A DNA stretch of 23,980 bases from CADCWK01 sp964244115 (GCA_964244115.1 CAXTHM010000058.1:1-23980); one strand, 5' to 3'. Shown: positions 6,727-14,970, numbered from the stretch's first letter. The notes: a model not told the origin generated them from the sequence alone. Numbers and translations are program-made.

Positions 6727-8511
6727 CTACCGGGCGACCCTTGCCCGGTCGCGATGGCCGGCCTTCCAGCCGTTGACCCGGTCCAGCATCGAGCGCGCGT
6801 TGAGCCGGGACGCCTCCGTCACCGGCAGCCCATCAAGCATCGCCGCGAGCTCGTCCAGCCGGTCGGCATCGGCGATGGCCTCGACCCGGCTCACGACCCG
6901 GCCGCCGGTGTCGGCCTTGGAGATCCGGAAATGAGTCGCACCGAAGGCGGCGATCTGCGGGAGGTGCGTGATCACGATCACCTGATGGTCGCGCTCCAGG
7001 CCCCAGAGCTTCTCGCCGACGACCTGTCCGGATCGACCACCGACCCCGACGTCGACCTCGTCGAAGACCAGCGTCGGTGTCTCGTCGACCGCCGACAGGA
7101 TCGACTTGAGCGCCAGCATCAGTCGGGCCGTCTCACCACCCGACGCGACTCGAGCGACCGGTTTGAGCGTGTCGCCGGCGTTCGACGCCAGGAGGAAGGC
7201 GACCCGATCGGCCCCGGTCTGGTCGGAGGAGACCAGCCGTCCGCTGTCGCCGAACGGCACGCCACTGGCGGATTCGATCTGCTCGATCGAGACGGCGAAG
7301 CGGGCCCGACCCATGTTGAGATCCATCATTGCCCGCTCGATCTCGACCCCGAGGCGATCGCCCGCTTCCCGCCGGCGACGGGAGAGCTCGGTCACGATCC
7401 GACCGACCTCGCCACGGGACGTCTCGGCGACGCGCTGAAGGGCGTCGACATCGGCCCCGGCGCCCGTCAGCGACTCCAGTTCGATGGCGGCCTGCTGCCA
7501 GGTCTCCAGGATCTCGGCGACCGTCGCGCCGTACTTGCGCTTGAGCGACTTGATCAGGTCGAGTCGTTCCTCGACGGCCAGGAGCCGGCCAGGGTCGCTA
7601 TCGATCTCGTCCCGATAGGCCCGGAGATCGGTCGCCAGATCCTCGAGCAGGACGACGACCTCGTTGAGCCGGGAGTCCAGCTCGACCGCCGCCGGGTCGA
7701 TCTGGGCGACATGGACCATCGCCCCGACCGCCTGGCGCAGGCCGAGCAGCGCTGCCGGGACGGTGTCGCCGCCACTGAAATCGTCGTCGATCCCGCTGAT
7801 CAGGGTCTGGACCAGCCCGATGTCCTCGGTCAGCCGGCCGGCGTTGGAGAGCACGCGCCGCTCGGCGATCAGATCCTCCTCCTCGCCCTCGATCAGCGCG
7901 GCCCGCTCGATCTCGGCAACCTGGAACTCGAGCAGGTCGATCCGCTGGGCCCGGTCGCGGGCATTGCTCGTCAGGTCGGCGATCTGGCGCTCGACCGCCC
8001 GGAGCGCACCGACCCGCCCGGCGACATCCGTTCGCAGGGCGACTGTCCCGGCGAACCGGTCCAGCATGTCGAGCTGCTCGGCCGGGCGAAGTAGTGAGAG
8101 GTGGTCGCTCTGGCCGTGGATGTCGACCAGGAAGGCCCCGAGGCGGGACAGCGCCGAGGCGGTCGTCGTCCGGCCGTTGACCCGGGCGATCGTCCGGCCA
8201 GTCGCCGTCACGTCGCGGGACAGGACGAGCTGGTCGTCCGCCGCCTCGATCCCGAGATCGTGCAGTGTCGCGACGAAATCCTCTCGTCCCTGGAGAGCGG
8301 CGACGTCGAACAGCGCCTCGACCCGGGCGGTGCTCGCGCCGGAGCGGACGACGTCGCTGCCGGTGCGCTCGCCGAGGACGGCGCCGAGGGCGTCGATCAG
8401 AATGGACTTGCCCGCGCCGGTCTCGCCGGTCAGGACGTTGAAGCCCGGTTCGAGACTGATCCGGGTCTCGCTGATGATGGCGAAGTCGCGGATGGTGAGT
8501 TCAAGCAGCAT
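6727..8511 (-). CDS. recN: DNA repair protein RecN
   Basis: RecN is an SMC-like ATPase recruited to double-strand breaks. The 594-residue length is typical (about 550-570). Walker A is GETGAGKS (29-36), the N-terminal head includes VNGRTTTASALSRLGAFLVDIHGQSDH (111-137), and coiled-coil arms occupy about 165-395. The ABC signature is VASGGET (455-461), Walker B is LVFDEVDVGVGG (481-492), and the H-loop is THLPQIAAFG. RecN lacks a classical hinge, consistent with the short coiled-coil. The ATG at 8511 has GAGGG 6 bases upstream. No recognisable LexA box was seen upstream. The 415-bp gap upstream suggests its own promoter, with a possible minus-strand GATACT at 8577-8582. Confidence 0.97.
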   Translation of the reverse strand: MLLELTIRDFAIISETRISLEPGFNVLTGETGAGKSILIDALGAVLGERTGSDVVRSGASTARVEALFDVAALQGREDFVATLHDLGIEAADDQLVLSRDVTATGRTIARVNGRTTTASALSRLGAFLVDIHGQSDHLSLLRPAEQLDMLDRFAGTVALRTDVAGRVGALRAVERQIADLTSNARDRAQRIDLLEFQVAEIERAALIEGEEEDLIAERRVLSNAGRLTEDIGLVQTLISGIDDDFSGGDTVPAALLGLRQAVGAMVHVAQIDPAAVELDSRLNEVVVLLEDLATDLRAYRDEIDSDPGRLLAVEERLDLIKSLKRKYGATVAEILETWQQAAIELESLTGAGADVDALQRVAETSRGEVGRIVTELSRRRREAGDRLGVEIERAMMDLNMGRARFAVSIEQIESASGVPFGDSGRLVSSDQTGADRVAFLLASNAGDTLKPVARVASGGETARLMLALKSILSAVDETPTLVFDEVDVGVGGRSGQVVGEKLWGLERDHQVIVITHLPQIAAFGATHFRISKADTGGRVVSRVEAIADADRLDELAAMLDGLPVTEASRLNARSMLDRVNGWKAGHRDRARVAR

Positions 8512-8926
8512 CGTCGTCCCTCACCATCCCCTTGCGGCCCGTGGTCGTTCGCCTGAGCGTAGTCCTGACGGGACAAGTATCCGGGTTGACGCGAGGGTCG
8601 CGCCACGGGTTCCAGAAACGGGGAGGCGGCCAGGCAGCTAGCGCCACCTGGCCGCTTCGGGTTGGGTCGGGAGTCGAGTCATTCCGGCCATGAGAACCGG
8701 CCCTGAAGGGACCGGCTAAACGACATTGGATCCAACGATGACTGCCAGTCTCGACAGATCATCTGGTCAGGAGGACGCTAGCGGCCCACCCGAGGGTGAT
8801 TGGTTTCGCCATCGGTGACACCGGGCGATCGGACCGATTCCACGATCCCCCATGCTATGAGGTGCCCGCCGACATCGAATCCGACGTCGTTCAGCCGGTC
8901 CCTTCAGGGCCGGCTAACGGCCGGAT
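8512..8926. other. Non-coding gap upstream of recN with twin hairpins
   Basis: This 415-bp gap separates the molybdenum hydroxylase gene (upstream on the minus strand) from recN and carries no convincing reading frame. It holds the 217-bp twin-hairpin element listed separately, a TTGGATCCAA palindrome (8726-8735), CGACGTCG (8882-8889) and CGGTG-A-CACCG (8813-8823). It should also contain the recN promoter. A small RNA cannot be excluded, but no known family is recognised. Confidence 0.5.
8697..8913. repeat. 217-bp segment bounded by 21-bp perfect inverted repeats
   Basis: The left arm (8697-8717, beginning CCGGCCCTGAAGGG) is the exact reverse complement of the right arm (8893-8913, beginning AGCCGGTCCC). 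Each arm is also a hairpin. The right one folds as AGCCGG, a bulged T, CCC, a TTCA loop, GGG, CCGGCT (8893-8915). Both are followed on the plus strand by CTAA(A)CG. The arrangement resembles a REP/BIME pair or a small MITE-like element. No target-site duplication is obvious. The right hairpin starts 12 bases past the hydroxylase stop and could also stop transcription, though no T-run follows. Confidence 0.7.
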
Positions 8927-11200
8927 CTAGTCGGCGGCGAGACCGGCGTCGAGCGCCCGGGCCATGACTTCCGGCTTGACCGGGATGTGCGTCACCCGGA
9001 TGCCAGTGGCGTCGCGGATCGCGTTGGTGATCACCGCGGCGCCCGGGACGGCCGGCGGCTCGCCGATGCCCTTGGCGCCGTACGGGCCGTGCTCGGAGGG
9101 GACCTGGACGAGGATGATCTCGATGTTCGGGATCATCTCGGCTTTGGGGATGGCGTAGTCCATCAGCGAGGCGGTCATGAGCTGGCCGTCGCTGTCGTAG
9201 GCCATGCCCTCGTAGAGTGCCCAGCCGATCCCCTGGCCGACGCCGCCGTGGATCTGGTCCTCGACGAGAGCCGGGTTGATCGCCTGCCCGACGTCCTGGG
9301 CGGCGACGTAGCGGTGGATCGTCGTCTCGCCGGTCAGCTCGTCGACCGAGACCTCGGCCATGTGGACGGCGAAGCCCGGCGCGGCCTGCGTGATTGCGGA
9401 GGCGCCGCGACCGAGCACCGGGTTGACGCCGCCGTCGCCGGCCATGCTCTGCTCGGCAATGTCCTTCAGCGAGATCGACATCGACGGGACGCCCTTGACC
9501 TGGACGTTGCCGTCCGCGATCTCGAGGTCCTCGGCCGACGCCTCCAGCTTGCGGGCAGCGATCTCCAGGATCTGCTGGCGGGCGTCCTCGGCGGCTCGCT
9601 GGACGGCGGCGCCGACGGTGTAGGTGATCTTCGACCCGCCCGTGCTGCCGGACCACGGCGCACTGGTCGACGTGCCGACGGTGATGTTGACGTTGGCCGC
9701 GTCGATCCCGAGCGCCTCGGCGGCAATCTGGGACATGCCGGTGTTCGACCCGTTGAGATCGACCGAGCCGAGCATCATCGTCAGCTTGCCGTCCGCGTCG
9801 AGGCGGCAGATCGCCGTCGCCGGCTCCAGGCCACCCGGCCAGCCCCCGACACCGATCCCGATGCCGTGGCCGCGCTGGCGAATCGCGTCACGCTCCTGCC
9901 AGATCGGGTGCTCGCGGATCGCTTCGAGCGTCTCCTTGAGACCGATCCGGGGCCAGGCCCCACCATTCGGCCGCTCGTCGCCCTCGACGGCGCAGTTCTG
10001 GATCCGGAACTCCATCGGGTCCTTGCCGAGGGCACGGGCGAGCTCGTCGACCGCTCCCTCGATCGCCAGCGACGCCTGCTGGGCGCCCGGCGCCCGGTAG
10101 GCCCCGGACTTGGGCCGGTTGCTGATGATCTCCCGGCCGGTGATGTCGAGGTTCGGAAAGCGGTAGTAGCCGCCGACGAGGATCGCGGCGATGCCGAGCG
10201 GCGAGCTCGGGGCGATCCCGGCGAGGAAGGTCAGGTCGGCTTCCAGGGCGGTGATGAATCCGTCCGAGGTGCCGCCGAGCTTGACCCGGATCTCGCAGGC
10301 CGGAGCCGGGTTGGCGGAGAGGAAATCCTCCATCCGGGTGAGCTGGAGCAGGACCGGCCGGTTGACCACGACGGCGGCCAGCGCCACCATCGCCTCGTTG
10401 AGACCGAACTTGCCGCCGAATCCGCCACCAACCGGCATCTGATGGACTTCGACCTCACTGGCGTCGAGGCCGAGCGTCTGGGCGACCTTGTTCTGGACGA
10501 CGAACATGCCCTGGGTGCTGGTGTAGACGTCGAGCTTTCCGAGCGGACTCGGGGCGACCAGCGTCACCTGGGGCTCGATGTAGCCCTGGTGGACCGGTTC
10601 GGAGAAGAAGGTCAACTCGACGACCGCGTCGGCCTCGGCGAACGCCGTCGCGACGTCGCCACGCTTGTAATCGACCTCGTTGGTCACGTTCGCCGGCAGG
10701 ACCTTCTCTTCGGCGTGGCCGGCGTCGGAGTTGTGCAGCTTCGCCTCGGCCTCGTCGACATGGGCGGCCGAGAAGCGCGTCTGCGGACCGCCCTCGCGGA
10801 GGCCCTCCTCGATCGACGTCACCGGGGCGAGCGGCTCGGCGTCAATGTCGACCAGCAGCACGGCATCCTCGGCGATCGCGTCGCTCTCGGCCAGGACGAT
10901 CGCGAGGGGCTGGCCGTTGTAGATCGCCTCGGTCGAGGCCAGCGGGTTCTCGCCGGCCTTGACCGGCAGGTCGCCGGCGAGCAGGACCGCGACGACGCCG
11001 GGGATGGCGAGCGCCGCCGACGTGTCGATCCCGTTGATCGTGGCGTGGGCGTACGGGCTGCCGACGAGCCGGGCGTGGAGCATCCCCGGTAGGCGCAGGT
11101 CACCGGTGAAGCGCTCCTCGCCGGTCAGTTTCTTGGGGGAGTCGATGCGCTTGAGTCGCTGACCGACGGAACGCATCTCGCGCGGTTCGGTGGCTACCAT
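8927..11200 (-). CDS. Xanthine dehydrogenase-family molybdopterin-binding large subunit
   Basis: This 757-residue protein matches the CoxL/XdhA-type large subunit that binds the molybdopterin-cytosine-dinucleotide cofactor in hydroxylases of purines, aldehydes and heteroaromatics. It has the N-terminal Ald_Xan domain (RIDSPKKLTGEERFTGDLRLPGMLHARLV), YTSTQGMF, VGGGFGGKFG, SGAYRAPGAQQ and, near the C-terminus, GIGEPPAVPGAAV with the catalytic Glu at about 714. The AYxCxFR loop of form I CO dehydrogenase is absent, so CO oxidation is unlikely. The start is the ATG at 11200, preceded by GAGAGGG 6 bases upstream, rather than the upstream ATG at 11215. The FAD (CoxM) and 2Fe-2S (CoxS) subunits normally adjacent are missing on both sides, so they must be encoded elsewhere. 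Substrate unknown. Confidence 0.9.
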   Translation of the reverse strand: MVATEPREMRSVGQRLKRIDSPKKLTGEERFTGDLRLPGMLHARLVGSPYAHATINGIDTSAALAIPGVVAVLLAGDLPVKAGENPLASTEAIYNGQPLAIVLAESDAIAEDAVLLVDIDAEPLAPVTSIEEGLREGGPQTRFSAAHVDEAEAKLHNSDAGHAEEKVLPANVTNEVDYKRGDVATAFAEADAVVELTFFSEPVHQGYIEPQVTLVAPSPLGKLDVYTSTQGMFVVQNKVAQTLGLDASEVEVHQMPVGGGFGGKFGLNEAMVALAAVVVNRPVLLQLTRMEDFLSANPAPACEIRVKLGGTSDGFITALEADLTFLAGIAPSSPLGIAAILVGGYYRFPNLDITGREIISNRPKSGAYRAPGAQQASLAIEGAVDELARALGKDPMEFRIQNCAVEGDERPNGGAWPRIGLKETLEAIREHPIWQERDAIRQRGHGIGIGVGGWPGGLEPATAICRLDADGKLTMMLGSVDLNGSNTGMSQIAAEALGIDAANVNITVGTSTSAPWSGSTGGSKITYTVGAAVQRAAEDARQQILEIAARKLEASAEDLEIADGNVQVKGVPSMSISLKDIAEQSMAGDGGVNPVLGRGASAITQAAPGFAVHMAEVSVDELTGETTIHRYVAAQDVGQAINPALVEDQIHGGVGQGIGWALYEGMAYDSDGQLMTASLMDYAIPKAEMIPNIEIILVQVPSEHGPYGAKGIGEPPAVPGAAVITNAIRDATGIRVTHIPVKPEVMARALDAGLAAD

Positions 11201-11251
11201 GCCTGACCCTCTCATTCATTAGGAGTGGAGATCTGTTGGGGAAGCAGCGGG

Positions 11252-11277
11252 ACGGGTCGACCGGATAGCCGACCCGT
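11252..11277 (-). terminator. Hairpin between ileS and the hydroxylase gene
   Basis: A perfect 8-bp stem, ACGGGTCG (11252-11259) / CGACCCGT (11270-11277), with a 10-base loop, lies 55 bases past the ileS stop on the minus strand and downstream of a possible promoter for the hydroxylase gene. It could end ileS transcription or sit in the hydroxylase 5' leader. It is followed by CCCGCTGC, so it is not a textbook terminator. Confidence 0.35.
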
Positions 11278-11291
11278 TCCTTACTGCCGAA

Positions 11292-11300
11292 ATGATACCA
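11292..11300 (-). promoter_or_regulatory. Extended -10 promoter of the hydroxylase gene
   Basis: TGGTATCAT on the minus strand is an extended -10 (TG-N-TATCAT) about 92 bases before the hydroxylase ATG and just past the ileS stop. It shares its TGGTAT core with the ebfC promoter candidate. It suggests the hydroxylase gene is not simply read through from ileS. Confidence 0.5.
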
Positions 11301-11331
11301 CCGGGCCATCGGGCTCTGGTCGGGCCGTCGC

Positions 11332-14300
11332 TCAGACAGCGGACGGGACGACCTGGCGCATGACGATCCGGACCTGGTGGTCGCCGACACCGATCTGGTC
11401 GCTCCAGGTCCCATCCTTCTGGAGGGAGCCGTGGCCGACCGACCCATGCGTCTCGCCCTCACCCTGCGGGCGGACCTGGTCCGAGGCTCCGGTCACCCGC
11501 TGCCCCGCGATCGATGACGCCAGCACCTCGGCCATGATCGTCGCGTGGTGGCGCTCGATCGACGCGGCCACCTCCGGGTCGGCCTCGTAGGTCAGCTCGA
11601 TCCGGTCCTCCACCCGGTAGCCGGCCTCCTTGCGGGCGTCCTGGATGCCGCGGACGAAGTCGCGGGCCAGCCCCTCCTCGATCAGTTCGACGGTCAGGGT
11701 GGTGTCGAGCACGACCGTCACGGTACCGCCCTGGGCGGCGGCGAAGCCGGGCCGCTTGAGCAGATCGACGAGGATCTCGTCCGGGGCGAGCTCGACGGTC
11801 TCGCCGTCGGTCAGCGTCAGGGTGAGCGTCTCACCACCGCCAACCGTCGCGGCGACGTCGGCCGGCGCCTCCGCCGCCAGCGCCTGGCGGACGGTGCCGA
11901 TCCGCTTGCCGAGCCGGGGCCCGAGCAGCTTGAGATTCGGACGGATGTTGTAGGTCACGACATCGCCGAGCTCCTGCTCGACCAGCGGCCGGACCTCCCT
12001 GACGTTGAGTTCGTCCGTGATGAGGTCGCCAAGACGTCTCAGTGCCGCGGCCGTCTCCGGCCGCTGACTGTAGACGAGGATCGCGGGCAGCGGCTGCCGG
12101 ACCTTGACCCCGCCCTCCTGCCGGGCGGCGTGGCCGAGGTTGACGACCTCCAGGACGGCGGCCATGTCGGCGCTCAGGCGCTCGTCGATCGCGGCCGCGT
12201 CGACCGTCGGGTAGTCGCACAGGTGGACCGACGGCGGCGCGGCGGCGTTCGCGTCCCGGACGAGATTGCCGTAGATCTCCTCGCTCACGAACGGGATGAA
12301 CGGCGCGAGCAGCCTGGAGAGCGTCGTCAAGACCTCGTAGAGCGTCCCGTAGGCCGAGAGCTTGTCGGCATCATTGTCGGCTCGCCAGAACCGGCGCCGG
12401 TTCCGCCGGATGTACCAGTTCGAGAGCTCCTCGACCGTGAACCGCTCGATCTCCCTCGCGGCGCCGTCCGGGTCGTAGGCATCGAGCCGGTCGCGGACCA
12501 CGCCCGTGACCTGGTTGAGCCGCGAGATGACCCAGCGGTCGAACAGCGAGCGCTCGGCCAGCGGCGGGACATTGCCCGGCGCCGTCGGGTCCCAGCCGTC
12601 CAGGCGGGCGTAGTTGGCGAAGAAGCCGTAGCAGTTCCAGAGCGGCAGGATGAACCGCCGCCGGACCGCGTCGGTGATGTTCGGGCCGAAGTTGACGTTG
12701 GCCGACGGGTTGACGGTGCTGAACAGCCACCGCATCGTGTCGACGCCGATCTCCTCGGCCGCGTCGTCCAGCCAGATCGCGTTGCCCTTGCTCTTGTGCA
12801 TCTCCTCGCCCTGCTCGTCCTTCATCAGGGCGTACGAGAAGACGTTGCGGAAGGGCTTCTCGCCGGTCAGCGCGGAGCTCTGGGCGATCAGGGAGTAGAA
12901 CCAGTTCCGAAACTGGCCGGGGAAGCTCTCGCTGACGAGGTCGGCCGGGAACCACTTCCGCCAGTACTCGCGGTCGGTCAGGTAGTGCAGGGTCGAGAAC
13001 GGCACGATGCCGGCGTCCAGCCAGGGGTTGCCGACATCCCGGACCCGGGACGCCTGGCCACCGCACTTCTGACAGGCGATCTTCACCTCGTCCACGTAGG
13101 GCCGGTGCGGGCTATGGCCGTCGAATGCGTCCCAGCCGGCGACCGAGCGCTCATGGAGCTCGTCCCGGCCGCCGACGACGTCGAACTCGCCGCAGTCGTC
13201 GCAGACGTAGATCGGCAGCGCCAGCCCCCAGTAGCGCTTCTTGGAGATCATCCAGTCGTCCATGTGCTCGAGCCAGTCCAGCTCGCGCTCGCGGCCGAAC
13301 GACGGGATCCAGGTGATGTCCCGGGTGACCGCCATCATGGTCTCCCGCAGTTCCCGCATGGAGATGAACCACTCGTCGACCACCCGGAAGACGAGGTCCG
13401 TCCCGCAGCGCCAGCAGACCGGATAGCGGTGGGTGTACTGCTCGGCGCGATGGAGCAGCCCCTTGGCGGTCAGGCGCTCCATGATCTCCGTGCCGACCTC
13501 ATGGACGTAGCGGCCGGAGAGATCGTCGAAGCCGGGGACGTAGACGCCGAACTCGTCGATCGGCGCGATCACGGGCAGGTCCTCGACCTTGGAGAGGGCG
13601 AAGTCCTCCTTGCCGCAGCCGGGCGCGATGTGGACGATCCCCGTGCCCTCGGTCGCCGTCACGTCAGCCCAGCCGATGACCCGGTGCTGGACGCCCTCGG
13701 CGGCCGGGAGCTCGTCGAACGGCCCGCTATAGCGCCAGCCGACCAGGTCGCTACCCGGCAGCTCGGCGGTGACCGTGTGCTGGCCGCTGATGACCCGGCG
13801 GACCAGGTCCTTCGCGACGTACGAGACGCGCGGCTCGCCCTTGACGGCGTACTCGACGCGGGCGTAGGTCAGCTCCGGGTTGACCGCCGCCGCGACGTTG
13901 GCCGGCATCGTCCACGGCGTCGTCGTCCAGACCAGCAGGTCGGCGCCGTCCTCGTCCAGCAGCGGCAGCCGGACGAAGACGGAGAGGTGGGTCCGGTCCT
14001 TGTAGCCCTCGGTCACGATCTCGTGCTCGGACAGCCCGGTGCCGCAGCGCGGACACCACGGCATGCAGTCATGACCCTTGTAGACCCAGCCCTTCTCGTG
14101 GCAGGTCTTGAGGAAGCTCCAGATCGTGTAGTTGTTCTCGTCCGAGTACGTGAAGTACGAATCGTCCCAGTCCATCCAGTAGCCGAGCCGGACGGACTGG
14201 TCGGTCTGCCGCTTCGAGAAGCGCTGGACGCGCTCCTTGCAGAGCTGGACGAACTCGGCGACCCCGTAGGACTCGATGTCGCGCTTGCTCTTGAGCCCGA

Positions 14301-14607
14301 GTTCCTTCTCGACCTCGACCTCGACCCAGAGGCCCTGGCAGTCGAAGCCGTTCTGGAAGCGCTGGTCCTTGCCGAGCATGGCGTTGTAGCGCTGGAACAG
14401 GTCCTTGTAGGTCCGGCCCCAGGCGTGGTGGACGCCCATCGGGTTGTTGGCGGTGATCGGCCCGTCGATGAACGAGAACCGCTCCTCAGCGCCGTCGTTG
14501 CGGGTCAGGTAGCGCTCGACGATGCCGTCGCGCTCCCACCAGGCGAGCAGGTCGCGCTCCATCTTCGGGAAATCGACGCGCTGGGTCACTTCTCGGAACG
14601 TCGCCAC
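11332..14607 (-). CDS. ileS: Isoleucyl-tRNA synthetase, divergent eukaryote-like type
   Basis: This class Ia synthetase charges tRNA-Ile. The GTG at 14607 gives 1091 residues and was chosen because GGAG lies 9 bases upstream and the protein then starts ATFREVTQRVDFPKME as expected. ATG 14622 is an alternative without a ribosome site, and ATG 14691 lies in the terminator loop of the leader. The editing domain is intact-looking (WTTTPWT 227-233, HIAPGCGKED 327-336). CPRC, CWRC, CDDC and CQKC pairs suggest zinc knuckles. The C-terminal GYRVEDRIELTY segment is typical of the long eukaryote-like IleRS group. The catalytic motifs are unusual: HIGH reads HAWG (61-64), the DCHGLP motif reads DCQGLW (89-94), and KMSKS reads EMHKS (602-606). 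T-box control argues that it is functional and isoleucine-specific. Confidence 0.93.
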   Translation of the reverse strand: MATFREVTQRVDFPKMERDLLAWWERDGIVERYLTRNDGAEERFSFIDGPITANNPMGVHHAWGRTYKDLFQRYNAMLGKDQRFQNGFDCQGLWVEVEVEKELGLKSKRDIESYGVAEFVQLCKERVQRFSKRQTDQSVRLGYWMDWDDSYFTYSDENNYTIWSFLKTCHEKGWVYKGHDCMPWCPRCGTGLSEHEIVTEGYKDRTHLSVFVRLPLLDEDGADLLVWTTTPWTMPANVAAAVNPELTYARVEYAVKGEPRVSYVAKDLVRRVISGQHTVTAELPGSDLVGWRYSGPFDELPAAEGVQHRVIGWADVTATEGTGIVHIAPGCGKEDFALSKVEDLPVIAPIDEFGVYVPGFDDLSGRYVHEVGTEIMERLTAKGLLHRAEQYTHRYPVCWRCGTDLVFRVVDEWFISMRELRETMMAVTRDITWIPSFGRERELDWLEHMDDWMISKKRYWGLALPIYVCDDCGEFDVVGGRDELHERSVAGWDAFDGHSPHRPYVDEVKIACQKCGGQASRVRDVGNPWLDAGIVPFSTLHYLTDREYWRKWFPADLVSESFPGQFRNWFYSLIAQSSALTGEKPFRNVFSYALMKDEQGEEMHKSKGNAIWLDDAAEEIGVDTMRWLFSTVNPSANVNFGPNITDAVRRRFILPLWNCYGFFANYARLDGWDPTAPGNVPPLAERSLFDRWVISRLNQVTGVVRDRLDAYDPDGAAREIERFTVEELSNWYIRRNRRRFWRADNDADKLSAYGTLYEVLTTLSRLLAPFIPFVSEEIYGNLVRDANAAAPPSVHLCDYPTVDAAAIDERLSADMAAVLEVVNLGHAARQEGGVKVRQPLPAILVYSQRPETAAALRRLGDLITDELNVREVRPLVEQELGDVVTYNIRPNLKLLGPRLGKRIGTVRQALAAEAPADVAATVGGGETLTLTLTDGETVELAPDEILVDLLKRPGFAAAQGGTVTVVLDTTLTVELIEEGLARDFVRGIQDARKEAGYRVEDRIELTYEADPEVAASIERHHATIMAEVLASSIAGQRVTGASDQVRPQGEGETHGSVGHGSLQKDGTWSDQIGVGDHQVRIVMRQVVPSAV

Positions 14608-14662
14608 GGGGCAGGACTCCATCGGTTCGGGGACGGCACGGAGGTCGGATGAGGATTCGTCT

Positions 14663-14970
14663 CGAAAAACACGAAACCCGTCCTCGGACATGGGTCGAGG
14701 ACGGGCGAACCCGCGGTACCACCTCGGTTGGCCTTCGCGTGAAGACCCACTCGGGCACCACCCTGACGCTCCGGCAGAGACGGAGGGCAGAGCGTGCGTC
14801 GCGCTAACGGGCGACCAGACCGGCCGGCGCTACCAGACGACCTCCGGGGAGGGGTCCCTGTTCACGCGGCGCTCGGGAAGGATGACCGTCGCGCTCCGGT
14901 GGCCCGCCTCTCACCGGCGTCGGGCTCGCTGCTCGGGGAGTTGGCGCGGTCGTGTTTCCGTCGAAGCCCG
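14663..14970 (-). promoter_or_regulatory. T-box riboswitch leader of ileS
   Basis: The minus strand carries the T-box core GAGGTGGTACCGCGGG followed by TTCGCCCGTCC (around 14700-14725), a near-perfect match to the canonical antiterminator sequence that binds the uncharged tRNA acceptor end. Upstream lie a Stem I-like region with GGTGAGAGGC (14906-14915) and a specifier area GGTCATCCTTCCCGAGC (GTCATC at 14881-14886, GAGC at 14871-14874). An Ile codon AUC is present at 14881-14883. Downstream the 3' half of the T-box can pair with an intrinsic terminator. Uncharged tRNA-Ile should therefore allow read-through into ileS. The outer boundaries are approximate. Confidence 0.93.
14664..14705 (-). 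terminator. Intrinsic terminator of the ileS T-box
   Basis: On the minus strand CCCGTCCTCG (14705-14696) pairs perfectly with CGAGGACGGG (14686-14677) around the loop ACCCATGTC, followed by TTTCGTGTTTTTC. This 10-bp GC-rich stem with a T-rich tail is a Rho-independent terminator. Its 5' arm is the 3' part of the T-box, so terminator and antiterminator are mutually exclusive. The ATG in the loop is the start of the longest ileS frame and is unlikely to be used. Confidence 0.9.

Noticed and set aside
8697..8913. CRISPR array or insertion sequence
   Set aside because: Only two units, inverted rather than direct, and no transposase or spacer pattern.
8987..11092. Very long plus-strand open frame opposite the hydroxylase gene
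   Set aside because: Composition dominated by Asp, Arg, Gly, Val and Leu as expected from antisense of a GC-rich gene; the minus strand encodes a complete molybdenum hydroxylase subunit.
9061..11200. Form I CO dehydrogenase large subunit
   Set aside because: The diagnostic AYxCxFR loop is absent (the site reads GAYRAPGAQQ) and no coxM/coxS lies nearby.
11545..14652. A 1035-codon plus-strand open frame opposite ileS
   Set aside because: Shadow of ileS and its leader; no domain, no ribosome site, and it crosses the T-box.
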